Shown piece after piece: positions 6,372 through 14,231 of a DNA stretch of 23,652 bases. Position 1 is the first letter of the stretch. Every line of letters begins with the position of its first letter. The DNA is from JBOFLO01 sp051657905 (GTDB lineage: Bacteria > Patescibacteriota > Gracilibacteria > UBA1369), in assembly GCA_051657905.1 (NCBI GenBank), contig JBOFLO010000019.1:1-23652 (forward strand), written 5' to 3'. Position numbers and translations under genes: made by a program. The notes under the pieces were generated by a model. It saw only the letters and a program-made list of their open reading frames with translations. It did no database searches and was not told the origin of the DNA.

Positions 6372-7967
6372 ATGTCACTTTATAGAAAATACAGACCAAA
6401 GGACTTTCCCAGTTTAGTGGGACAGGACCATATTAAAACGACTTTATTGAATGCAATTAAAGCGCGGAAACTCGCTCATGCCTATTTGTTTACCGGGCCG
6501 AGAGGAACAGGAAAAACGACTACGGCGCGCTTATTGGCCAAAGCGGTCAACTCAACTCAGATGAGCGAAGATGGGAATTTTGATAATTGTGAGTTTGCTG
6601 CGGAGATTGATGCAGGGAGATTGATTGATGTGATTGAAATTGATGCGGCTTCGAATAGAGGTATTGATGAGATTCGAGATCTTCGTGAAAAGATCAATTA
6701 TTCCCCTACTCGGGCGCCGAATAAAGTTTATATTATTGATGAAGTGCATATGCTCACCAAAGAAGCATTTAATGCGCTTTTGAAAACTTTGGAAGAACCA
6801 CCAAGTTTTGTTTATTTTATTTTAGCGACAACGGAAATTCAGAAAGTTCCGGAGACGATTATTTCGCGTTGTCAGCGTTTTGATTTTAAGAGAATTTCGG
6901 AAAATGATTTGGTGGCGAGGCTGAAGTTTGTTGCGGAGAGTGAGGAAATTAGAGCTGATGAGGATGCTTTGAAAATAATTGCCAAGCAGGCGCGCGGTGG
7001 GCTGCGTGATGCCTTAACTATGATGGAGCAATTGGTGAATGGGAATAAGCTTGAAGCGGATTATGTGCAGAAAGTTTTGGGATTGAGTAATGCGATGGGG
7101 GTGGATAATACTTATCAATTGATGTTGAATGGACAATCTTTGGAAGCTGTGCAGACTTTGAAAAAATTGCATGAGCAAGGAACGGATTTGGTGAATTTTA
7201 ATAAGGAGATTTTGGAATTTTTGCGGGGGAAATTGATGGAAAGTTTGGAAGAAGGAAAATCTGGTGAGGTGAGCTGGTTATTGCAAACTTTGGAAAATTT
7301 TCAGGAAGCATATGAAAAACAGAAATTTAGTTACATACCGGAATTACCTCTAGAAATAGCGATAATCAAATCTAGCAAAACGCGGCAAACACAGCCAAAA
7401 CTAGCAGACGGGAATAATTCCTCAGCCAGTTCACAAGGCGAGGAAGCAAAAAAAAAATCTGAGCTAAAAGTGGAGGAGGCGGTGAAAATTCCTGAGGCTA
7501 AAATTGTGGAAGTGGAAAAACCGGTGGCTGAGTCGATTGTTATTGCTGAAGAAAAAATTGAATTAGAGGAGGTGCAGTTGGGGAATTCTTTGGACGTTAA
7601 AATTAGTGAGATTGAGCAGAAATGGTCCAGAATTGTGGGAAGAATAGAAAATACCGTGGCGAAAAGATGTTTGATGGCTGGGAAACCTTTGCAATTAGAA
7701 GGTGGGAATTTGACTATTGGATTTTCCAGTAATTTTAGTAAGGATAAATTATTTGTTCCGGAATTATTGCAGGTTAGTGAACAAGCGATTTTAGAAGAAA
7801 TGGGTGTGAAAATCACTTTGAAAGGGATGGTAGATGAGAAATTGGCGATTTTACATTCAAATAGTTTTAAGAAAGAGGAAGCTCCTATGCCTTCTGCTCC
7901 TTCAGCGCCAGCCAATAATATGCTAGGATCAGCTTTGAATGTTTTTGGTGGAGAAGTTGTAGGATAA
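6372..7967 (+). CDS. dnaX: DNA polymerase III subunit gamma/tau
   Basis: A 531-residue clamp-loader ATPase that loads the sliding clamp and, in its long (tau) form, links the loader to the polymerase. AAA+ motifs are intact: Walker A GPRGTGKT (42-49), IEIDAASNRG (88-97), Walker B DEVH (123-126) and the SRC motif with the arginine finger (Ser165, Arg166, Cys167). The four-Cys zinc-binding module that normally lies between Walker A and IEIDAASNRG is missing; only Cys73 remains. Domain III ends near residue 340. A polar linker with a 10-A run (codons 359-362) leads to a C-terminal tau-like domain at about 400-510. Both shifted frames stop within one to three codons after the A-run, so a short gamma form of about 363-365 residues could be made. 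There is no Shine-Dalgarno sequence. The ABC-F gene follows after 13 bases. Confidence 0.95.
   Translation: MSLYRKYRPKDFPSLVGQDHIKTTLLNAIKARKLAHAYLFTGPRGTGKTTTARLLAKAVNSTQMSEDGNFDNCEFAAEIDAGRLIDVIEIDAASNRGIDEIRDLREKINYSPTRAPNKVYIIDEVHMLTKEAFNALLKTLEEPPSFVYFILATTEIQKVPETIISRCQRFDFKRISENDLVARLKFVAESEEIRADEDALKIIAKQARGGLRDALTMMEQLVNGNKLEADYVQKVLGLSNAMGVDNTYQLMLNGQSLEAVQTLKKLHEQGTDLVNFNKEILEFLRGKLMESLEEGKSGEVSWLLQTLENFQEAYEKQKFSYIPELPLEIAIIKSSKTRQTQPKLADGNNSSASSQGEEAKKKSELKVEEAVKIPEAKIVEVEKPVAESIVIAEEKIELEEVQLGNSLDVKISEIEQKWSRIVGRIENTVAKRCLMAGKPLQLEGGNLTIGFSSNFSKDKLFVPELLQVSEQAILEEMGVKITLKGMVDEKLAILHSNSFKKEEAPMPSAPSAPANNMLGSALNVFGGEVVG
7448..7457 (+). promoter_or_regulatory. Candidate dnaX slippage / frameshift site (A10)
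   Basis: Ten consecutive A bases encode the end of Ala359 and Lys360-362. One extra A (or -1 ribosomal shifting) leads to ATC then TGA at 7460-7462. One fewer A leads to AAT CTG AGC TAA. Either event would truncate DnaX just after domain III, giving a gamma-like product. A GAGG sequence at 7440-7443 could act as a stimulator. I see no strong stem-loop downstream. The design resembles the A9 transcriptional-slippage site of Thermus thermophilus dnaX more than the E. coli frameshift signal. Confidence 0.55.
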
Positions 7968-7980
7968 TTAATTTGGTCAT

Positions 7981-9417
7981 ATGCTAATTGCGAAAAATTT
8001 AAGTTACGATTATCACGGTGAGGAATTGTTTAAAGGCGTGGATATTTCACTTGATTCTAAAGCCAATAAACGAATTGCCATTGTGGGTAAGAATGGGTGT
8101 GGGAAATCGACATTATTGAAACTTTTGGCGGGAGCGTTGGAATTGCCGGCTTCGGGTTCGGGCAATATTAGCAAGTCGGGCGAGACGGTTGAATACATGA
8201 GACAGGATATTAACTTTAAGGAGGAAGATGGGACGGTGGAGACATATTTGACGGCGAAATTGGAGGAAGATTGGATGAGTTATATGATTGATATGGCTTT
8301 TGAAGAGGTAAATTTAACTGAAGAAGTGAAGGCTTTGAAATTGAGCGAATTGAGCGGCGGGCAGAAAATGCGTATTGGTTTGGTGGAACTCTTGTTAAAA
8401 CAGCCGACAATTTTGTTATTGGATGAACCTACCAATCATTTGGACAAAGCTTCGATTGAGTGGTTGAAAGGATTTGTGAATGATTTTAATGGTTCGATTG
8501 CCTATGTCTCTCATGATCGTGATTTTATTAATGGGACGGCCAATCAGATCTGGGAAATAACGCCTTCTAAAACTATTGAGGTTTATAATTGCAATTACGA
8601 TAAGTTTTTGGTGGAGCGTTATGAAAGATATGAGAAGGCTTTGCAGCAACATAATTTTTCGCAGCGGGAGCGGGTGGAATTAGAGAATTGGTTAAAGGAA
8701 AATGCCAATCATCCCAAATATAAATTTACAGCAACGGTAGCGCAGAAGAAAAAGGCTTTAGAGCGTATGGAGGTGGCTGCACCGCCAGAACCGGTGATGG
8801 ATCCGCGCATTAAAATGCATGATTTGAAATATGCGGAGAAAGGGACGGTTTTGGATGTGAAAATTGCTGGGAAGGAATTTGATGGGGGAAAGAAAATTTT
8901 AGAAAATTTGGAATTTAAAATTGTGCATGGGGATGTTGTTTGGATCAAAGGACCGAATGGGTCTGGGAAAACAACTTTGCTGCAGATTTTGGCTGGGGAA
9001 GACAAGAATTTTGAAGGTAAAGTGAAAGCTCGCGATAACATTAGAATTGGCTATTTGAAGCAGTTTTCGCAATTGAATGAGGAGGAAACCATACTTGATG
9101 AATTTGATAAGAGGACGGAGGTGGAATACACCTTGGTGAGAAGTATTCTTTCCAATTATTTATTTTCCAGTGACGTGCTCGATACAAAAATTAAATTTTT
9201 GAGTTATGGACAGAAACGCCGGTTGGAATTAGCAATTATGCTTACTAATAAGCCAGATTTACTGGTTTTGGATGAACCGACTAATCATTTGGATATTTTT
9301 GTTCGTGAGGAGTTGGAGAAATTTTTATTGGAACAGGAGGTGGCCATGGCGATTGTTTCTCATGATCAGTATTTTATTGATAAGATTGGGGTGACGAAGG
9401 TGATTGAGTTGAAATAA
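7981..9417 (+). CDS. ABC-F family ATP-binding protein
   Basis: A 478-residue protein with two ABC ATPase domains and no membrane segment, so it is an ABC-F factor acting on ribosomes rather than a transporter. Domain 1 has Walker A GKNGCGKS (36-43), signature LSGGQ (124-128) and Walker B/H-loop DEPTNHLD (148-155). Domain 2 has GPNGSGKT (324-331), signature LSYGQ (407-411, non-canonical Tyr) and DEPTNHLD (431-438). The charged linker at about 205-270 corresponds to the P-site tRNA interaction motif that reaches the peptidyl-transferase centre. It is shorter than typical Uup or EttA (about 550-640 residues). It may be a housekeeping translation factor; an antibiotic-protection role cannot be excluded. 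It shares the dnaX transcript and ends at the bidirectional terminator at 9424-9462. Confidence 0.9.
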   Translation: MLIAKNLSYDYHGEELFKGVDISLDSKANKRIAIVGKNGCGKSTLLKLLAGALELPASGSGNISKSGETVEYMRQDINFKEEDGTVETYLTAKLEEDWMSYMIDMAFEEVNLTEEVKALKLSELSGGQKMRIGLVELLLKQPTILLLDEPTNHLDKASIEWLKGFVNDFNGSIAYVSHDRDFINGTANQIWEITPSKTIEVYNCNYDKFLVERYERYEKALQQHNFSQRERVELENWLKENANHPKYKFTATVAQKKKALERMEVAAPPEPVMDPRIKMHDLKYAEKGTVLDVKIAGKEFDGGKKILENLEFKIVHGDVVWIKGPNGSGKTTLLQILAGEDKNFEGKVKARDNIRIGYLKQFSQLNEEETILDEFDKRTEVEYTLVRSILSNYLFSSDVLDTKIKFLSYGQKRRLELAIMLTNKPDLLVLDEPTNHLDIFVREELEKFLLEQEVAMAIVSHDQYFIDKIGVTKVIELK

Positions 9418-9423
9418 TTTACA

Positions 9424-9462
9424 AATAAAAAGCCCCAGTCTTGATGATTGGGGCTTTTTGAT
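9424..9462. terminator. Bidirectional Rho-independent terminator between the ABC-F gene and pnp
   Basis: Arms 9427-9437 (AAAAAGCCCCA) and 9449-9459 (TGGGGCTTTTT) pair perfectly over 11 bp. Three further pairs (G.T, T-A, C-G) extend the stem to 14 bp with the loop TTGAT. The A-tract on one side and the T-tract on the other make it work for both convergent genes. Confidence 0.92.
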
Positions 9463-9472
9463 TATTCTTAGA

Positions 9473-11623
9473 TTAAGCCTGTGGAGCTTGAGGTGCGGCT
9501 GGTTTGCCGGCGGCTCCCCCTTCAGCCAATAGAATTGCTTTGTGGGAAAGTTTGTAACGACCCTGAGAGTCGATTTCGATTAATTTAACGCGTAATTTGT
9601 CGCCTTCTTTGACTACATCTTCAACACGGTTGATTCTTTGTAAGCCAAGTTCAGAAATGTGGACGAGACCGTCACGGCCTGGGGCGATTTCTACGAATGC
9701 TCCGAAGTCAGTGATTTTAACTACTGTTCCGTTGAAGATTTCTCCTACTTCCGGTTCGTAAGTAATGCTTTTGATCCAGTCTTCGGCGGCTTTTCCGTCG
9801 GCTTGGTTTTGAGCGGTGATCATAACTAAACCGTCGTCTTCAATATCGATTTGAACGTTAGTTTCTTTGGTAATTTTTTGAATTGTTTCACCACCTTTTC
9901 CGATAACTTCACGGATTTGATCTGGGTGAATACGTAGAGAAGTGATTCGTGGGGCGTTAGCGGAAAGTTCTGGGCGTGGAGCGGAAATTGCGGCGTTCAT
10001 GTTATCTAAAATAGATAGACGGGCTTTAGCAGCTTTTCCTAAGGCTTCAGCCAATAAGTCTAAAGATAGACCTTTTACTTTGATATCCATTTGTAGGGCA
10101 GTGATACCATCTTTGGTTCCGGCCACTTTGAAATCCATATCTCCGGCGAAATCTTCCATGCCTTGGATATCAGTTAAGATTTTGTAGCCATTTGCTAAGT
10201 CGCCGTCGTAAGTAACCAAGCCCATAGCAATACCTGCAACTGGTTTTTTGATTGGTACACCAGCATCCATCAAAGCAAGTGATGATCCGCAAACAGAAGC
10301 CATTGAGCTGGATCCATTACAAGTCATAATTTCAGAAACAACCCAAACAGTGTATGGGAATTCTTCTTTGCTTGGTAAAACTGGGACTAGAGCTCTTTCA
10401 GCTAGCATTCCATGACCAATATCACGGCGGGAAGGACCACGAAGTGGTTTGGCTTCACCTACGGAGAATGGAGGGAAATTATAATGGTGGAAATAAGTCT
10501 TTTCTTCTTCTTCATCCATTGTTTCAACAGTAAGAGCAGCTCCTGGAGCGCCCAAAGTGGCTACTGATAGAGCTTGAGTTTCTCCTCTTTGGAATAATGC
10601 TGAACCGTGAGTTTTTGGTAAAAAACTGGTTTGAATTTCGATTTTGCGAACTTCGTCCAAAGAACGCCCGTCTAAACGTTGTTCTTTTTCCAAAATATTT
10701 TTACGCATATTCTTTTCCATCAAGGTGTTCAAATCCCCTTTCAAGTCTCCTTTGGAGAATTTGCCTTCTTGAATTTCAGTAGCGTATTTTTCGATTAATT
10801 GATCTTCTAAAGTATGGATTTTTTCTTTAACATCTTTTTTAGTTGGTCCGCTGATTTGATTTAACATGTCTGCGGTAACGAAAGCTTTAGCTGCTTCAGA
10901 AGCGGCTTCGTTGTGAGGACGGATAGTTACTTCCAAATCCGGTTTTCGATGTGCTTTGATGAATTCTTTTTGCAAAGCACAGATTTTTTTGATTTCACCA
11001 TGAGCTAATTCCAAAGCTTTTAATAAAACTTCATCACTAACTTCCTTAGCACCGGCTTCCACCATAGTAATAGCTTCTTCAGTTCCGGCTACAATCAAAT
11101 CCATTTCGCCAGCATCGCCCTGTTGATAAGTTGGGTTAACAATTAAGTTGTTGTCTACCATACCGATTCGGACAGCACCAACTGGACCTTCAAAAGGCAT
11201 ACCGGAAATAGATAAAGCAGCGGAAGCTGCGATAATTCCTGTAGTAGCTGGGTCAACTTGTAAGTCGGCTGATAAAACGGAACAAATTAATTGAACTTCA
11301 TTGATCATGCCTTTAGGGAAAAGTGGGCGGATTGGACGATCAATTAAGCGGGAAGTTAAAATGGATTTTTCGGAAGGGCGGCCTTCTCTTTTCATAAAAC
11401 GACTTTCGCGGATTTTTCCGGCTGCATAATATTTTTCTTCAAAATCCACACTTAGTGGGAAGAAATCTGTTCCTTCTCTGGCTCCGGCCATTACACAACT
11501 AGCAAAAACTACAGTATCTCCTAAAGAAACTGTAACTGAGCCAGTGGATTGATTAGCCAATAAACCGGTAGCAATTTTGAGCTGTCGGCCGGCTAAGTCC
11601 ATGCTGAATTCTTGATTTTTCAT
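9473..11623 (-). CDS. pnp: Polyribonucleotide nucleotidyltransferase (PNPase)
   Basis: A 716-residue phosphorolytic 3'-5' exoribonuclease, the core of RNA decay. It has the two RNase PH-like domains (about 1-220 and 310-545) joined by an alpha-helical linker. Characteristic segments include the FFPLSVDFEEKYYAAGKI and RLIDRPIRPLFPKG stretches in the first half, and FHHYNFPPFSVGE, GPSRRDIGHG and the ITDIQGMEDFAGDMDFKVAGT-like segment of the catalytic second half. A KH domain (IREVIGKGGETIQKI) and a C-terminal S1 domain (VGEIFNGTVVKITDFGAFVEI) follow, then a short Gly/Ala/Pro tail. Length is normal. It lies downstream of rpsO as in many bacteria, with a terminator-like hairpin between them and its own leader hairpin. 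The start at 11623 has no Shine-Dalgarno sequence. Confidence 0.97.
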   Translation of the reverse strand: MKNQEFSMDLAGRQLKIATGLLANQSTGSVTVSLGDTVVFASCVMAGAREGTDFFPLSVDFEEKYYAAGKIRESRFMKREGRPSEKSILTSRLIDRPIRPLFPKGMINEVQLICSVLSADLQVDPATTGIIAASAALSISGMPFEGPVGAVRIGMVDNNLIVNPTYQQGDAGEMDLIVAGTEEAITMVEAGAKEVSDEVLLKALELAHGEIKKICALQKEFIKAHRKPDLEVTIRPHNEAASEAAKAFVTADMLNQISGPTKKDVKEKIHTLEDQLIEKYATEIQEGKFSKGDLKGDLNTLMEKNMRKNILEKEQRLDGRSLDEVRKIEIQTSFLPKTHGSALFQRGETQALSVATLGAPGAALTVETMDEEEEKTYFHHYNFPPFSVGEAKPLRGPSRRDIGHGMLAERALVPVLPSKEEFPYTVWVVSEIMTCNGSSSMASVCGSSLALMDAGVPIKKPVAGIAMGLVTYDGDLANGYKILTDIQGMEDFAGDMDFKVAGTKDGITALQMDIKVKGLSLDLLAEALGKAAKARLSILDNMNAAISAPRPELSANAPRITSLRIHPDQIREVIGKGGETIQKITKETNVQIDIEDDGLVMITAQNQADGKAAEDWIKSITYEPEVGEIFNGTVVKITDFGAFVEIAPGRDGLVHISELGLQRINRVEDVVKEGDKLRVKLIEIDSQGRYKLSHKAILLAEGGAAGKPAAPQAPQA

Positions 11624-11657
11624 AACGAGTTTTTTAATGATTTTTTGATAATTTTGT

Positions 11658-11684
11658 GGCTAAACTGCTTGAAAACAATTAGCC
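11658..11684 (-). promoter_or_regulatory. pnp leader hairpin
   Basis: Inverted repeat GGCTAA (11658-11663) / TTAGCC (11679-11684) plus inner TTG/CAA pairs around an AAAA loop, with a five-base bulge. It lies 35 bases before the pnp ATG. In other bacteria PNPase represses itself through a leader stem-loop cut by RNase III; an equivalent role here is inference. On the plus strand the repeat is followed by a T7 run, so it could also be read as a weak terminator. Confidence 0.4.
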
Positions 11685-11699
11685 GGTTTTTTTGCTTTG

Positions 11700-11737
11700 A
11701 AAAAACAAAAAGTCTTACTGGAGACCAGCAGACTTTT
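11700..11737 (-). terminator. Terminator/attenuator between rpsO and pnp
   Basis: Read on the minus strand, AAAAGTCT, G, CTGG, loop TCT, CCAG, TA, AGACTTTT, then TGTTTTTT. Arms are 11730-11737 with 11708-11715 and 11725-11728 with 11718-11721, with a small bulge. The position, 27 bases after the rpsO stop, matches the partial terminator that many bacteria keep between these two genes. Confidence 0.75.
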
Positions 11738-11763
11738 GTAGTGACAAATATTTCTTTGGGAAA

Positions 11764-12027
11764 TTATTTTTTAAGATCAAGATTTTTTAGTAAAGCATCG
11801 TATTGATCTTTATCGTTTAAACGAAGATAGTTTAGAAGTTTTCTTCTTTTACCTACCATCATCAAAAGTCCACGGCGGGAATGATTGTCTTTAGAATGAG
11901 TTTCTAAATGACTAGAAAGCATTTTAATTCTTTCTGTTAACACAGCAACTTGAACTTGTGGAGAACCGGTATCCTTAGGATGGACGGCATAAGTTTGGAT
12001 TACTTTTTTCTTTTCAACTCTTTTCAT
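11764..12027 (-). CDS. rpsO: 30S ribosomal protein S15
   Basis: An 87-residue S15, a primary 16S rRNA-binding protein that starts assembly of the 30S platform. It carries the family signature DTGSPQVQVAVLTERI (residues 19-34), the conserved HSKDNHSRRGLLMMVGKRRKLLNYLR block (43-70) and the basic C-terminal helix. Length is normal (88-89 in E. coli). The start at 12027 follows an A/T-rich leader without Shine-Dalgarno sequence, and a structured element lies further upstream (12075-12137). S15 genes are usually autoregulated by binding to their own leader. pnp lies downstream. Confidence 0.96.
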   Translation of the reverse strand: MKRVEKKKVIQTYAVHPKDTGSPQVQVAVLTERIKMLSSHLETHSKDNHSRRGLLMMVGKRRKLLNYLRLNDKDQYDALLKNLDLKK

Positions 12028-12074
12028 TGGATACTAAAAAATTAAATTTATATTTCAATTATTGCGAGAAATAA

Positions 12075-12137
12075 TTTAGCACCAATTAAAAAACCAGGCA
12101 AGCTTAGTTTTGCAAAAGCAGCGACCTGTATGCTAAA
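12075..12137 (-). promoter_or_regulatory. Structured rpsO leader, candidate S15 autoregulatory element
   Basis: Nested pairings lie 48-110 bases upstream of the rpsO start: TTTAGCA/TGCTAAA (12131-12137 with 12075-12081, perfect), CAGG/CCTG (12125-12128 with 12095-12098) and GCTT/AAGC (12116-12119 with 12102-12105) around a TTTTGCAAAA palindrome. Known S15-binding leaders differ in structure between phyla, so this could be a lineage-specific one. No clear promoter is visible upstream on this strand. Confidence 0.4.
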
Positions 12138-12204
12138 AAGAGTTAAATGGAAAGAAATTTTAAAAATAAAAAGCTCAATTGAGGCAGGAATAACAGCTTA
12201 GACA

Positions 12205-13155
12205 ATGGATTATAAACAGATTGTGGGGGAAGCCTGGGGGTTTACCCAAGAAAATAAAAAAATGTTGATTTGGTTGGGGGCGATTCCCTCCTTTTTAGGA
12301 ACGGCGGTGGGGATATTCTATATTATCTATCAATACTACGCTTTTCTTTCCTCCCCTCTTTTTGAAAATTGGAATCAGGGGTTTTTGTATGTGATACTGG
12401 GGTTTGCGATCAATTTTTTGCGGGAAAATCAGTTCTTGATCCTGCCTTTGATTATTGCGGCGGTGATCGGGGCGGTGATGTACTTTTTATTGCCGGTGTT
12501 TTGTGAGGGGGCGTTGATACAGCTGATTGCGCGGAAGAGAACAGGGCAGAAAGTTAGACTGAGAGAAGGATTTTCTTTTGGATTAAGGTCTTTTTTGCCA
12601 TTATTTGAGTACAAAACATTATTCAGCACCCTGAGTATGTGGTCAATTCTGACCTTCTCGGCAATGGCACTTAGAAATGTGGGGTTAGAAATTTTGAGCT
12701 TTGCCATACCGGTTTGGATAGTTTGCGGGCTGGTGGCTATAGTGGTAGCGCTGTTTTTTGCTTATAGCGAATTTTTTATAGTAGTTGATGGAAGTTCGAT
12801 GTTTCCTGCTATAGCTAAAAGTGTGAATCTAGTGATTGATCACCTGGAAGAGACGATTCTTTTGAATATTTTAATGCTAATTATTGGTTTGCGGATTTTG
12901 ATTCAGATTTTCTTTGTGTTTTTGATTCCGGTGGTGGTTTTAAGTATTTTATATTGGTTTACCAGCTTTAATATGCCGAATTTAGCCTGGATTTTGGCTT
13001 CAATAGCCGGTTTAGCAGGTTTAGTTTTAGCAGCATATTTAAATGGAACTATTCATGTATTTGCCATGTCAGTTTGGACATTCACTTTTTTGGAATTAAC
13101 CAGCAAAGAAAAATTGTCGGCGAGAGGAGAGGTTATTGAAAAGCAGGAGGACTAA
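12205..13155 (+). CDS. Polytopic membrane protein of unknown function
   Basis: A 316-residue integral membrane protein with about six to seven hydrophobic segments (roughly 21-45, 60-75, 78-98, 140-158, 165-190, 215-250, 262-292). A short cytoplasmic loop at 110-135 is basic (RKRTGQKVRLREGF) and is followed by a hydrophobic segment. This layout resembles the glycerophosphodiesterase membrane-domain / DUF975-type proteins, which have a conserved polar loop between membrane helices, but I cannot assign a family by eye. There are no catalytic motifs. It stands alone on the plus strand and overlaps the 3' end of the convergent DUF3307 gene by 4 bases. A CTCAATTGAG palindrome (12174-12183) lies 21 bases before the start. 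The rest of the gap belongs to the rpsO leader. Function unknown. Confidence 0.8.
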   Translation: MDYKQIVGEAWGFTQENKKMLIWLGAIPSFLGTAVGIFYIIYQYYAFLSSPLFENWNQGFLYVILGFAINFLRENQFLILPLIIAAVIGAVMYFLLPVFCEGALIQLIARKRTGQKVRLREGFSFGLRSFLPLFEYKTLFSTLSMWSILTFSAMALRNVGLEILSFAIPVWIVCGLVAIVVALFFAYSEFFIVVDGSSMFPAIAKSVNLVIDHLEETILLNILMLIIGLRILIQIFFVFLIPVVVLSILYWFTSFNMPNLAWILASIAGLAGLVLAAYLNGTIHVFAMSVWTFTFLELTSKEKLSARGEVIEKQED

Positions 13156-13742
13156 AGTGGATAAAGCCAGTTAACTGAAGCAAAAAGAATTCCAAGGAAG
13201 ATCAGGGAAGCGATTAATAGTCTTTTAATAAGAGACTTATGGTCGATTTTGTATTGGAAATTTTTCTTAATACGAGTTTTTTGGAAAACCGAATATTCAA
13301 TAGTTAAAGTAGAGAAAATTGCCAGACAGAAATAAATTAAAACTTCAGGACGAAGTAAAAGATTAATAATTGGCCAATTCTGAACCGCAATTAGCAAGGC
13401 TGGTTGGCTACTTAAAGTTAAAGAAAGACAACCTACTAGGATAATACTGAAATAATGGAAGGCTTGATCTATCCAATAAGAAAATTGGAAGTTTTTGGCA
13501 CTTCTTTCATGATGGGCTTTGGTTAAATCAATGAAGAAATGGAAAAAGGCGATGGCGGTAGCTAAAATCAAAGCGTCGATACTTTGCAAATAAAAGCCAA
13601 GCAGAAGCAAAGCCATGACAAAATGTACAGAGGCATGGACGAAAACTCCTTTCCAGGAATTATTTTTCCAAATAACTAGCCAAGTAGGCTGCAAAAGGAA
13701 ATCGGCCAGGAAATGTGCGAAAAATAAATAAAGGAAAACCAT
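13152..13742 (-). CDS. DUF3307 family membrane protein
   Basis: A 196-residue hydrophobic protein with about six membrane segments. The N-terminal signature (LFFAHFLADFLLQPTW, residues 6-21), a His-containing helix (VFVHASVHFVMALLLLG), FFHFFIDLTKAHH (65-77) and the DQAFHYFSIILV segment (91-102) match the DUF3307 family, whose members carry conserved Asp, His and Gln residues in the membrane and have no established biochemical role. The start lies 11 bases after the stop of the cyclic-nucleotide-binding gene, so the two form an operon. Its end overlaps the convergent membrane-protein gene by 4 bases. A link between the sensor domain and this membrane protein is suggested only by operon context. 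Confidence 0.8.
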   Translation of the reverse strand: MVFLYLFFAHFLADFLLQPTWLVIWKNNSWKGVFVHASVHFVMALLLLGFYLQSIDALILATAIAFFHFFIDLTKAHHERSAKNFQFSYWIDQAFHYFSIILVGCLSLTLSSQPALLIAVQNWPIINLLLRPEVLIYFCLAIFSTLTIEYSVFQKTRIKKNFQYKIDHKSLIKRLLIASLIFLGILFASVNWLYPL

Positions 13743-13753
13743 TGTCTAGATAA

Positions 13754-14218
13754 TTAAGCGGATAGATCTGATTTCTCCTGACGCTGATTGATTTTAAAGC
13801 GTTTAAGGAATTCACCGCTGACACTAGCGGCAAAATTAGGATTTTCGGAAATTAATTTAATGAGGTCTTCTTTTTTCAAAGTAAATACTTGAGCGTCTTC
13901 TATCACCTGAGCGGTAGCATTGCGCGGTTGTTCTGAGATTAGAGCCATTTCACCAAAGAAGTCGTTGTCGGCTAGCATAGCGATTTCTTGATCAAAACTG
14001 GCTGTTTCGCCGGCATGATAAATGCGGACAATACCGGATTTGATAATGTACATGGTTGTTCCCGTTTCGCCTTCTTTAAAAATGAGATGACCTTTTGGGT
14101 AATACTCCATTTTAATATGCTTGATGATTTCCTGATGATCCTGCTCATTTAGTTCTTTGAGCAAGGGGATCTGTTTGAGGATATTTGTGATTGTGTGCAA
14201 ATCCTTTTGGCTTTCCAT
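13754..14218 (-). CDS. Stand-alone cyclic-nucleotide-binding domain protein
   Basis: A 154-residue protein consisting of one Crp/PKA-type cNMP-binding domain. The beta-barrel runs from about 36 to 115. The phosphate-binding cassette is FGEMALISEQPRNAT (88-102), with the ribose-binding Glu90 and phosphate-binding Arg99 intact, so ligand binding is plausible. Unlike CRP/FNR regulators it has no room for a C-terminal helix-turn-helix: only about 40 residues follow, ending in a polar tail. It therefore probably senses a cyclic nucleotide and acts on a partner protein, possibly the DUF3307 protein encoded 11 bases downstream (inference). The promoter is TAGACT, 17 bp, TAGAAT at 14275-14247, with a 12-bp palindrome at the predicted start site. 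Confidence 0.88.
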   Translation of the reverse strand: MESQKDLHTITNILKQIPLLKELNEQDHQEIIKHIKMEYYPKGHLIFKEGETGTTMYIIKSGIVRIYHAGETASFDQEIAMLADNDFFGEMALISEQPRNATAQVIEDAQVFTLKKEDLIKLISENPNFAASVSGEFLKRFKINQRQEKSDLSA

Positions 14219-14231
14219 AGGATTAAAATTT

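Noticed and set aside
11612..11806. Plus-strand frame in the rpsO-pnp intergenic region
   Set aside because: It spans the terminator hairpin and the 3' end of rpsO, has no family signature and is opposite to a well-understood operon.
12028..12204. Possible tRNA gene in the rpsO upstream gap
   Set aside because: No T-loop GTTCRANTC, no acceptor stem pairing and no anticodon arm of proper geometry on either strand.
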